DNA from: Planctomycetota bacterium
GTDB taxonomy: Bacteria; Planctomycetota; Phycisphaerae; Sedimentisphaerales; Anaerobacaceae
Direction of reading: 5' to 3'
DNA length: 12,527 nt
Assembly: GCA_022567055.1 (NCBI GenBank)
Contig: JADFHU010000077.1
Location: 1 to 12,527 of the forward strand
The notes under the pieces are model-generated. The model was not told the origin of the DNA, ran no database searches, and saw nothing but the letters and a program-made list of their open reading frames with translations. Below, in pieces: positions 6,721 to 12,527 of the stretch. The translations under genes and the position numbers were made by a program. Numbering within the stretch: the first letter of the stretch is position 1; each line of letters begins with the position of its first letter.

Positions 6721-6800
6721 GTTATTTCGTGGTAACTTTAATAATGCTGCTATCGCAGCCAGTATTGTCCCACGGAAGCCGCTGTTTTCTTGCCGGTCCC

Positions 6801-8384
6801 CTACTTGGCGTATTCAATGCAGCGCAGTTCCCGGAGCAGGGTGATCTGGATTTCGCCCGGATAGGTCATTTCCAGCTCCACCTTCTGGGCGATGTCGCGG
6901 GCGGTCTTCAGGGCGGCGTCATCCCCCAGCTTTTCCGCGTTGACGATGACTCGGATTTCGCGTCCGGCCTGAATGGCATAGGTATTCTCGACGCCGTCGA
7001 ATCCGTTGCCGATCTCCTCAAGCTGTTCCAGTCTCTTGACGTAGCGTTCCAGCGTTTCGCGTCGGGCGCCGGGTCGGGACGCGCTGATCGCATCTGCCGC
7101 CGTGACCAAGGGGGTGTAGGGCGTCTCCGCCGGAACGTCGCCATGGTGAGCTGCCGCCGCGTTGAGGACAATGTTGTTTTCTTTGAACTTCTTGAGAAAA
7201 TTGGCGCCGATCTTGGGATGGCCACCCTCTTGATCGTGATCCAAGGCCTTGCCGATATCATGCAATAGACCTGCCCGTCGGGCTATGGCCCCATCCAGGC
7301 CCAATTCATCCGCCATGGCCTGAGTCAGAAAGGCGACTTCAATGCTGTGACGCAGCACGTTTTGCCCATAGCTGGTCCGATAGTTGAGGGCTCCGAGCAC
7401 GCTCAGGATCTTGTTGCTCAAGCCCCGGATGTTCGTTTCGAGGGCGGCATCCTTGCCGATCTGGAGAATTTTATTGTTCACGTCGATCGTCGTCTGACTG
7501 ACCACTTCTTCGATGCGGGAGGGATGGATGCGTCCATCCTGGATCAACCGTTCCATCGACCACCTCGCCACTTCGCGTCGGACGGGATGAAAGCCGCTGA
7601 CCACGATGATGCCGGGCGTGTCGTCAACAATGACGTCCACGCCGGTGGCCTTCTCGAAGGCCCGAATGTTGCGACCCTCGCGTCCGATGATTCGACCCTT
7701 CATGTCATCATGAGGGATTTCAACGGTGGAGACGGTTGCACTGCAGGATTGGTCGGCGGCGAAGCGCTGGATGGCGATGGTGATGATCTCTCGGCTCTTT
7801 TCATCCACCGTCTCCGTGGCCTGGTCCAGCTTCTGTTTGATAATGGAAGCCATTTCATGTTCGCACTCCTCTTCCAATCGCTTCAACAGCAGGTCCTTGG
7901 CGGCCTCGGGGGACATGGCGGTCATCTTGAGAAGTTGGTTTTTCTGTTGCGCGATGACGGCGGCGAGCTTCTGGTCCTGTAGCTCAAGATTGCGGACTCG
8001 CCGCTGGATCTCTTTCTCTAGATTCTCGAGCTTATTTTCTTGTTTGTGGACAAGCTCGGTTTCCCGTTCGAGGACGTCCTCACGCTTAGCCAGGCGCAAC
8101 TCCGTTTCTCGCAGTTCACCGCGAATCTGATTGGCCTCCTCGCCAAACTTCTCTTTTTTCTTTATGGCCTCCTCGGCGGCGTCAATCCTGGCGGCCTTGG
8201 TGATGTTTTCCGCTTCCTTCTTGGCTCCGACGATCTGTCTTTCCAGGTCTTCTTTGAAGGTCCGTGATCTGTTCCGGTTCACGACCTGGAAGACAATGGT
8301 TGCCAGGGACCCACCGAAGGCCAATCCAATCGCCAGGGCACCCAGCACAGAGTTGGTGATTTGCGAGAGTACTCCACTGATCAT
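6801..8384 (-). CDS. rny: Ribonuclease Y
   Basis: The membrane-anchored endoribonuclease that initiates mRNA turnover in many bacteria lacking RNase E. The 527-residue length matches the family (520 in B. subtilis). Order: one N-terminal transmembrane helix (about 13-34), a long charged coiled coil (about 45-200) rich in E, K and R, a KH RNA-binding domain with GRIIGREGRNI (230-240) and an HD metal-hydrolase domain with RHSIEVAFL (345-353), GLLHDIGKALDHD (372-384) and AHHGD. H375 and D376 are the catalytic HD pair. The start is secure: AAAGGTGA lies 6 bases before ATG 8384. The leader is unusually structured (hairpin at 8404-8418 and the 101-nt element at 8507-8607), suggesting post-transcriptional control. 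Confidence 0.96.
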   Translation of the reverse strand: MISGVLSQITNSVLGALAIGLAFGGSLATIVFQVVNRNRSRTFKEDLERQIVGAKKEAENITKAARIDAAEEAIKKKEKFGEEANQIRGELRETELRLAKREDVLERETELVHKQENKLENLEKEIQRRVRNLELQDQKLAAVIAQQKNQLLKMTAMSPEAAKDLLLKRLEEECEHEMASIIKQKLDQATETVDEKSREIITIAIQRFAADQSCSATVSTVEIPHDDMKGRIIGREGRNIRAFEKATGVDVIVDDTPGIIVVSGFHPVRREVARWSMERLIQDGRIHPSRIEEVVSQTTIDVNNKILQIGKDAALETNIRGLSNKILSVLGALNYRTSYGQNVLRHSIEVAFLTQAMADELGLDGAIARRAGLLHDIGKALDHDQEGGHPKIGANFLKKFKENNIVLNAAAAHHGDVPAETPYTPLVTAADAISASRPGARRETLERYVKRLEQLEEIGNGFDGVENTYAIQAGREIRVIVNAEKLGDDAALKTARDIAQKVELEMTYPGEIQITLLRELRCIEYAK

Positions 8385-8403
8385 AAAAGTTCACCTTTCC
8401 CGT

Positions 8404-8418
8404 GCAGCCATAGGCTGC
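8404..8418 (-). promoter_or_regulatory. Hairpin just upstream of the rny ribosome binding site
   Basis: GCAGCC (8404-8409) and GGCTGC (8413-8418) form a perfect 6-bp stem with a 3-base loop. The stem ends about 9 bases before AAAGGTGA of rny. It could shield or present the ribosome binding site or mark the end of a leader RNA; it has no T-run and is not a terminator. Confidence 0.4.
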
Positions 8419-8506
8419 GCGCAGCAGTGCATCGACAGGGAACGATTGCGGAACGCCAGCAGTGCGTGCCAGAGACATGGTGCAACAGGCATTGACTTGC
8501 GAAATA

Positions 8507-8607
8507 ACCAAGAACCACCGCAACACACCTGTCGCCTTTGCGGGACAGGCAGGCCACGTACCGTCAACCCTGTGCTAGGGACTGACTGGGCTTAACGGGT
8601 TCTTGGT
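8507..8607 (-). ncRNA. Structured 101-nt element in the rny leader, class unknown
   Basis: The ends ACCAAGAACC (8507-8516) and GGTTCTTGGT (8598-8607) are perfect 10-bp reverse complements, extendable by a CCG/CGG pair past a bulge. Inside are CCTGTC/GACAGG (8528-8533 with 8544-8549), CCGCAA/TTGCGG (8518-8523 with 8538-8543, interleaved with the former, so pseudoknot-like or mutually exclusive) and a GTCA.CCCT/AGGG..TGAC hairpin (about 8563-8585). No protein frame explains it. It could be an RNA in the rny leader (minus strand), an independent small RNA on either strand, or a short transposon-like inverted-repeat element. It does not show the SRP, tmRNA, SAM, TPP, cobalamin or cyclic-di-GMP riboswitch core motifs, and it is too short for 6S RNA. 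Confidence 0.45.
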
Positions 8608-9056
8608 ACATCAATAATCACCAAGGATCTACGTAATTGGATATCGTTGAGAAAGCCTCAATTCGCAGTGACCACATGTGAGTCTTCGCCAAGTCAAGCA
8701 GGTTGAAACAGTTGGAATGGTCCAGCCATTCCAACTCTGCGGCACGAATTACCGGAAAAAGGAAATACACGACTTAGTTTCATCGTTGTGCAAATCAGGG
8801 TGCCCAAACGAACGGCCTGCAAGCATGCCTCTCTGCACAGTCCACAATCAATTTATTCAAAATACGGCAACGCTGCACCCTAAGGGATGATCGTGCGGTG
8901 GTCAAGAAAAAAAGGGAAGAATGTGGTCCCGAGGGTGCGTGCCGCCCGATTTGATTTCGTTTGACCTGCTCAATGCGATCTGCGATCATGCCTGGCCAAA
9001 ACTCTCACACTGGAGCCCTATTTGGGGGCCGATAGAGACCATATCGAGGAGACGCA
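8608..9056. other. Non-coding region between divergent rny and sigma-factor genes
   Basis: No convincing gene is present; the short open frames here resemble nothing known. The region must contain the promoters of both operons, but no clear boxes stand out. Visible items are the perfect hairpin at 8711-8735 and, at the right end, GAGGAG (9047-9052) as the ribosome binding site of the sigma factor. Confidence 0.5.
8710..8736. repeat. Perfect 11-bp inverted repeat hairpin
   Basis: AGTTGGAATGG and CCATTCCAACT are exact reverse complements around the 5-base loop TCCAG. There is no T-run on either side, so it is not an ordinary terminator. It may be part of a small RNA or a regulator site in the shared upstream region. 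Confidence 0.5.
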
Positions 9057-9665
9057 GTGCCCAACGACCGAACCGGCCAGCCTTCACGGGATGAAGATCT
9101 GCTGCAAGCCTGTCGCCGGGGGGACGCCTCTGCGCTGGAGCGGCTGCTGCTCAGATACCAGAATCGCCTCTACAACGTCATAGCAAGAATCTGTTCAAAT
9201 CCAGACGATGCGGCGGAACTTACTCAGGATACGTTTGTCAAAATAATTGAAAACATAGACAAGTTTCAAGGAAAGAGCAGTTTTTACACATGGTCGTTCA
9301 GGATTGCCGTGAATCTGACCCTAAACCACTGCCGAAGAAGGGCCAAAATCGGGTTTCGGTCGTTGGATGTTGAGGCAGGAGAACCGGGAGAGAGTACGAC
9401 GCAACTCCTTAGGGAATTCCTGAGCGACGACAAGTCGCCGGACCCCGAGGACGTGGCAGTGAATCGCGAATTGTGCGAGGTGGTCTCGGCCTGCCTGCTG
9501 AATCTGGACGAAATGCACCGGACGGTCATCACGCTCCGCGATATTGAGGGGATGAGCTACACCGACATTGCCCAGGTGCTTGATATTGAGATTGGCACGG
9601 TAAGAAGTCGCCTGAGTCGGGCCAGGGCCCGTTTGAGACGGCTCTTGGAGGATGTTCTGGAATGA
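9057..9665 (+). CDS. ECF-type RNA polymerase sigma factor (RpoE/SigW-like)
   Basis: A 202-residue group 4 sigma factor. Sigma region 2 spans about residues 24-96, with AELTQDTFVKIIENIDKF and SSFYTWSFRIAVNLTLNHCR for -10 recognition and melting. Region 4 spans about 138-195, ending in the helix-turn-helix MSYTDIAQVLDIEIGTVRSR for -35 binding. The linker is longer than usual (about 100-137, acidic). The start is GTG 9057, supported by GAGGAG 4 bases upstream. The next gene overlaps by ATGA and encodes a membrane anti-sigma factor, so this sigma is probably held inactive at the membrane until a signal frees it. No consensus autoregulatory promoter was found in the upstream region. Confidence 0.92.
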   Translation: MPNDRTGQPSRDEDLLQACRRGDASALERLLLRYQNRLYNVIARICSNPDDAAELTQDTFVKIIENIDKFQGKSSFYTWSFRIAVNLTLNHCRRRAKIGFRSLDVEAGEPGESTTQLLREFLSDDKSPDPEDVAVNRELCEVVSACLLNLDEMHRTVITLRDIEGMSYTDIAQVLDIEIGTVRSRLSRARARLRRLLEDVLE

Positions 9666-10606
9666 GTGATAGGCGAGACCGCGAAGAGCAACTCAGCAGC
9701 TTCGTCGATGGCGAGCTGTCCCAGCGCCAAGCCGAAGAAATCCGACGCCTGGCAGAGCAAGATCCAGCCGTCGGTCAGAGAATCAATGAACTCAAGAATC
9801 TCCAGGGACTTCTCCGAGCGCTGCCGCGACTTGAGGCACCTCCTGGCCTCGATGATGAGTTGAGAGCTCAACTGACGCGAAATGCGAACTTTGCCAACAA
9901 GAACGCGGCGCCGGCGAGCGCGCCTGGGCCCCGGCATGTCATCTTGGGGAGAGTCGGCGCCGTGGCAGCCCTCGTGGGCTTTGTCATAGCCCTGTCGGCT
10001 TTGATCCATTCGACCTGGAAACCGTCTGAGCAGGGGCTTCCTCCAGCCGGAACGCTGGAAGTATCTCCGATGGTTCCGGCTGGGCAGGCTGGCAGCGGAG
10101 GATTGGTGGCCAGGCTGGAGTTGGATGTTGCCTTCTTTTCCACGGTGGACACGATCATGAACAGGGCCATCGAATACAATGGTCTGTCACCCTACACCGA
10201 CAAAAAGGTTGAGGGAAGGGTGAAAGTATACCGCATTCGGTCTTCACGGCAGGCGCTGATCGCCTTCCTGGAAGATTTTAGTCCGGCGTGGTCCAAGGTC
10301 GAGCGGGCTTCGTTGCGCTTGACGACCGAGGATCTTGGCAATCCTCTCCTCCTGGAATCGCTCTCCGCTGATCAGATGCAGCGGATCTTTCAGCGGGAAA
10401 GTGCCGGCCAGAGTGTGGAGTTGGCACGGCGTCTGGCGGACCGGCTGGAAGAGTTCACTCATGAACCTCTGGACCTAGCAGCGGCAAGGGTCCCCAATCC
10501 CATGCTGACCTCGCGTGAATCCGGGACTCTGCCGCCGATCGACCTCAGTGGGGCGAGTGGCGAACTAACCGAGTTGACGATTGTACTGAGGCCGAGCAAG
10601 GACTGA
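9662..10606 (+). CDS. Membrane-bound anti-sigma factor
   Basis: Translationally coupled to the sigma factor by the ATGA overlap. The N-terminal domain (1-75) starts with EEQLSSFVDGELSQRQAEEI, the typical LS.Y.DGEL opening of anti-sigma domains, followed by the L..DP.....I.....L pattern. The HxxxCxxC zinc ligands of ZAS-type anti-sigmas are absent; there is no cysteine in the whole protein. One transmembrane helix lies at about 97-116 (VGAVAALVGFVIALSALI). The remaining ~195 residues should be outside the membrane and include LELDVAFFSTVDTIMNRAI followed by a VYRIRSSRQALIAFLEDF segment. From memory this C-terminal domain resembles anti-sigma factors of planctomycetes. It presumably senses an envelope signal; the signal is unknown. 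Confidence 0.8.
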   Translation: MSDRRDREEQLSSFVDGELSQRQAEEIRRLAEQDPAVGQRINELKNLQGLLRALPRLEAPPGLDDELRAQLTRNANFANKNAAPASAPGPRHVILGRVGAVAALVGFVIALSALIHSTWKPSEQGLPPAGTLEVSPMVPAGQAGSGGLVARLELDVAFFSTVDTIMNRAIEYNGLSPYTDKKVEGRVKVYRIRSSRQALIAFLEDFSPAWSKVERASLRLTTEDLGNPLLLESLSADQMQRIFQRESAGQSVELARRLADRLEEFTHEPLDLAAARVPNPMLTSRESGTLPPIDLSGASGELTELTIVLRPSKD

Positions 10607-10634
10607 GCTCAGTGCGCGATTAACCGAGTCGGAC

Positions 10635-11174
10635 ATGCTAGACACTCAGACCAGCTGCCTCGTTGTCATCGACCTCCAGGGAAAACTTGCCAATCTGATG
10701 GAGGAAAGAGAAAGCCTGTTTGCGGCAACGGCCACGCTCGTTCAGAGTGCCCAGCAGCTCAGTGTACCCATCATATGGTGTCAACAGTGCCTCGATGCCC
10801 TGGGTCTCACCATCGAACCCTTACGCGTCTTGCTCGCCGAGGAGACGCCCATCAACAAGTCGAGTTTCAGTTGCTGGGCCAGTGAACACTTCCGCCAGCG
10901 TCTCGCTCAGATCAATCGGAAACAAGTAGTGCTGTGTGGGATCGAAACGCACATCTGCGTGTGGCAGACCGCCATGAATCTACTGGGGCAACAGTTTGAA
11001 GTGGAGGTAGTTGCGGACGCCGTCTCCTCCAGGACCGCAGCCAACAAGCGTCTCGGGCTCGACAGGATGCGGCGTGCGGGGATTGGCATCACGAGCTTAG
11101 AGATGCTCCTCTTTGAGTGGCTAAAGGATGCGGATCATCCCAACTTTAAGCAGATTGCCAAACTGATAAAGTAG
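10635..11174 (+). CDS. Isochorismatase-family cysteine hydrolase
   Basis: A cytosolic alpha/beta hydrolase of 179 residues. The catalytic triad of the family is visible: D13 (CLVVIDLQGKL), K75 (INKSSFSCW) and C108 in GIETHICVWQTAMNLL (102-117), the GxExxxCVxxTA signature. Members hydrolyse isochorismate, nicotinamide, carbamoyl-sarcosine or unknown amides; the sequence resembles the YcaC-like/MAR1-like group rather than true isochorismatase or nicotinamidase, so the substrate is open. It follows the anti-sigma gene by 28 bases on the same strand and may belong to that operon. The ribosome binding site before ATG 10635 is weak. A degenerate 7-bp repeat starts directly after the stop codon. Confidence 0.88.
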   Translation: MLDTQTSCLVVIDLQGKLANLMEERESLFAATATLVQSAQQLSVPIIWCQQCLDALGLTIEPLRVLLAEETPINKSSFSCWASEHFRQRLAQINRKQVVLCGIETHICVWQTAMNLLGQQFEVEVVADAVSSRTAANKRLGLDRMRRAGIGITSLEMLLFEWLKDADHPNFKQIAKLIK

Positions 11175-11223
11175 GATCACTGACTGCTGACTGCAGATCG
11201 CGGATCACAGATTACTGATCACT
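11175..11223. repeat. Degenerate tandem heptamer repeat, consensus GATCACT
   Basis: Seven consecutive 7-base units starting at 11175: GATCACT, GACTGCT, GACTGCA, GATCGCG, GATCACA, GATTACT, GATCACT. Two further diverged units (GGCAATA, GGTCACT) may extend it to 11237. It fills the space between the isochorismatase stop and the convergent gene. It recalls the short tandem heptanucleotide repeats known in cyanobacteria; no function is implied. Confidence 0.7.
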
Positions 11224-11241
11224 GGCAATAGGTCACTCTTC

Positions 11242-12527
11242 CTATGACACCAGTTGGGTCTCGTACAGTCCCTGGTAGAGGGAGCAGTCCAGCATCAGTT
11301 CGTCGTGCGTGCCCTTGGCCACGATCTGACCCTTGTCGACAACGACGATCTGGTCCGCGGCGATGACCGTGCTGAAGCGGTGGGCAATGATAAGAGTCGT
11401 TCTGTGAGCCATGATTTCCTGGATCGCCTTGTGGATCTTCGACTCGCTGTCTGCATCGACCTGACTGGTGGCCTCGTCAAAGATAAGAATCCTCGGGTTT
11501 TTGAGAATGGCGCGGGCGATGACAATGCGCTGCAGTTGGCCCCCGCTGAGACCGGAGCCCCCTTCGCCGACGATCGTGTCATAGCCCTGGGGGAGCCCCT
11601 GGATGAACTCATGGGCAAAGGCCTGCTGGGCGGCCTGCACGACTGCCTCGGAGCTGGCTTCGGTCTTGCCATAGGCGATGTTGTTGGCGACGGTGTCGTT
11701 GAAGGAGATCATCGGGACGCCCGGCTCGGGCTCGCGGATGGTCGTCGTGGCGGTCTGCGGTACGTGGGCCGGACGGGTCTCCATGACGGAGAAGTAGTCC
11801 TTGGACCCGGCCACGGCGCGCTGGGCGACGTCGATGATGTAACTCATCATCTGCACCGGCTGGCGAGCCATCGTCATGAGCTGGATGAGCAGGATCATGT
11901 CCCCGACGCCGAAGTATCCCTTGGCGGTTCGGACGAAGATGATGGCGTAGATACCGAAGAAGATGACGTTGAGGACCACCCTCCGCACGGTGTCCATGAG
12001 GTGCCAGTGGTTGGACTGCTGGCGGGTGGCGTCGACGGTGGCGTCGTAGTGGTTGTTGAATTGTTTCTGCTCGCTGGCCTCGGTGACGTAGGACTTGACG
12101 ACGCGAATCTGCGAGACGACCTCTTGGAACCGCCCGCCGGCGGTGTCACACGCCTGCCGCGTGTTGCCGTCGACGCACGCTCGACCGTCGTTGAAGCAGC
12201 ACGCGCCGGTGAAAACGCCGCAGGGATCCGGGACACACGCGTCGGGGCTGCCGGGTGCCGGCGCCCCCAAACTCTGGCATTGTGTGAGACCGGGTGTCAT
12301 CCTGCATCCGCCATCTTCCAAGCAACAAGCCGTCGCACACGTCAGGGCGTCACAAGTTTCGTCTTCTATGAAGAAACCCATAGCCTGCGTGCAGAAATCT
12401 AAGCTGCCGACCAAACACGACCCGTCGGGCAGACAGCATGCACCGCTCGTGGGAGGAGGTTCGCACGCCGCATCCGGGTCGTCACACGTGCGTGTATCAC
12501 CCATATAGACAGAGTCGTCAAAACCTT
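11242..12527 (-). CDS. Chimeric frame: Cys-rich repeat protein fused to an ABC exporter lacking Walker A; cut by window edge
   Basis: The minus-strand frame is open from the window edge (12525) to a stop at 11242; its first ATG is at 12504 but the frame continues upstream, so the 5' end is missing. Numbering from that ATG, residues 20-126 hold about three cysteine-rich repeats (GACCLPDGSC, ACCLEDGGC, GACCFNDGRAC), typical of secreted planctomycete proteins. At residue 126/127 (near 12127) it changes to ABC exporter sequence: QEVVSQIRVVKSY, transmembrane helices around 174-212, then the start of the ATPase domain (GVPMISF). That jumps to NDTVANNIAYG, losing about 80 residues with Walker A and the Q-loop. 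Signature LSGGQLQR (319-326), Walker B ILIFDEATS (339-347) and H-loop IIAHR (372-376) follow. Without Walker A it should not bind ATP properly. Decayed gene or misassembly. Confidence 0.75.
   Translation of the reverse strand, partial: GFDDSVYMGDTRTCDDPDAACEPPPTSGACCLPDGSCLVGSLDFCTQAMGFFIEDETCDALTCATACCLEDGGCRMTPGLTQCQSLGAPAPGSPDACVPDPCGVFTGACCFNDGRACVDGNTRQACDTAGGRFQEVVSQIRVVKSYVTEASEQKQFNNHYDATVDATRQQSNHWHLMDTVRRVVLNVIFFGIYAIIFVRTAKGYFGVGDMILLIQLMTMARQPVQMMSYIIDVAQRAVAGSKDYFSVMETRPAHVPQTATTTIREPEPGVPMISFNDTVANNIAYGKTEASSEAVVQAAQQAFAHEFIQGLPQGYDTIVGEGGSGLSGGQLQRIVIARAILKNPRILIFDEATSQVDADSESKIHKAIQEIMAHRTTLIIAHRFSTVIAADQIVVVDKGQIVAKGTHDELMLDCSLYQGLYETQLVS

Noticed and set aside
6721..6800. 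Terminator between rny and ymdB
   Set aside because: GCTGC/GCAGC (6746-6759) is only 5 bp and is followed by ATTATTAAAG, not a T-run; too weak to separate the operon.
8182..8526. Minus-strand frame overlapping the 5' part of rny and its leader
   Set aside because: Out of frame with RNase Y and overlapping its well-supported coiled-coil coding region; no recognisable domain.
8507..8607. SRP RNA, tmRNA or known riboswitch
   Set aside because: The SRP tetraloop/GGAAGGAAGCA-type core and the cores of TPP, SAM, cobalamin and cyclic-di-GMP riboswitches are absent by eye; a covariance search would be decisive.
8385..8610. 6S RNA upstream of rny
   Set aside because: A structured RNA next to rny made this tempting, but the closed element is only 101 nt and the conserved 6S central bubble could not be recognised.
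8678..8890. Possible 70-codon gene in the rny/sigma divergent region
   Set aside because: No ribosome binding site of note, no family features, and it runs through the perfect hairpin at 8710-8736.
11254..12402. Long plus-strand open frame of 382 codons
   Set aside because: It is the antisense of the ABC exporter/Cys-rich frame, has a repetitive G/D/V-rich composition and matches no family; a shadow caused by codon bias.

Overview
The window looks like chromosomal DNA from an uncultured bacterium, most likely a planctomycete (Planctomycetota, Phycisphaerae-like). This is inferred from protein flavour: the YmdB homologue with a GDH instead of GNH metal motif, an anti-sigma factor with a long extracytoplasmic domain, and a GACC.xDG.C cysteine repeat protein at the right edge. 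Nitrospirota or another deep-branching phylum cannot be excluded. No tRNA, rRNA, CRISPR array, phage or transposase gene was seen.

Layout. Positions 1-1103 carry two minus-strand genes of the DUF4914 and DUF2294 (MpsC-like) families, separated by two terminator-like hairpins. Positions 1155-1838 hold the debris of two genes, a class I DAHP synthase and a phospholipase D/cardiolipin synthase, each reduced to blocks joined by deletions. A 14-bp perfect inverted repeat brackets this debris. A CPA2-type cation/proton antiporter with a TrkA-N domain follows (2035-3693), then a lone ribosomal protein L21 gene on the minus strand. Next come a D-amino-acid-transaminase-like enzyme (plus) and a thiopurine methyltransferase family gene (minus).

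The best-defined functional unit is the minus-strand pair rny-ymdB (8384 to 5857): RNase Y, the membrane-anchored mRNA endonuclease, followed by a YmdB-type metallophosphoesterase. Upstream lies a 672-nt non-coding region with a 101-nt element closed by a perfect 10-bp stem and containing interleaved, pseudoknot-like pairings. This is the strongest candidate for an undescribed element. On the other side of this region a plus-strand operon starts: an ECF sigma factor, an overlapping membrane anti-sigma factor without visible zinc ligands, and an isochorismatase-family cysteine hydrolase.

The right edge is a continuous minus-strand reading frame that fuses part of a cysteine-rich repeat protein to an ABC exporter whose Walker A region is missing. 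Together with the debris at 1155-1838 this gives at least five deletion or fusion joins in two clusters. They are either real genome decay or assembly artefacts, and read mapping would decide which.
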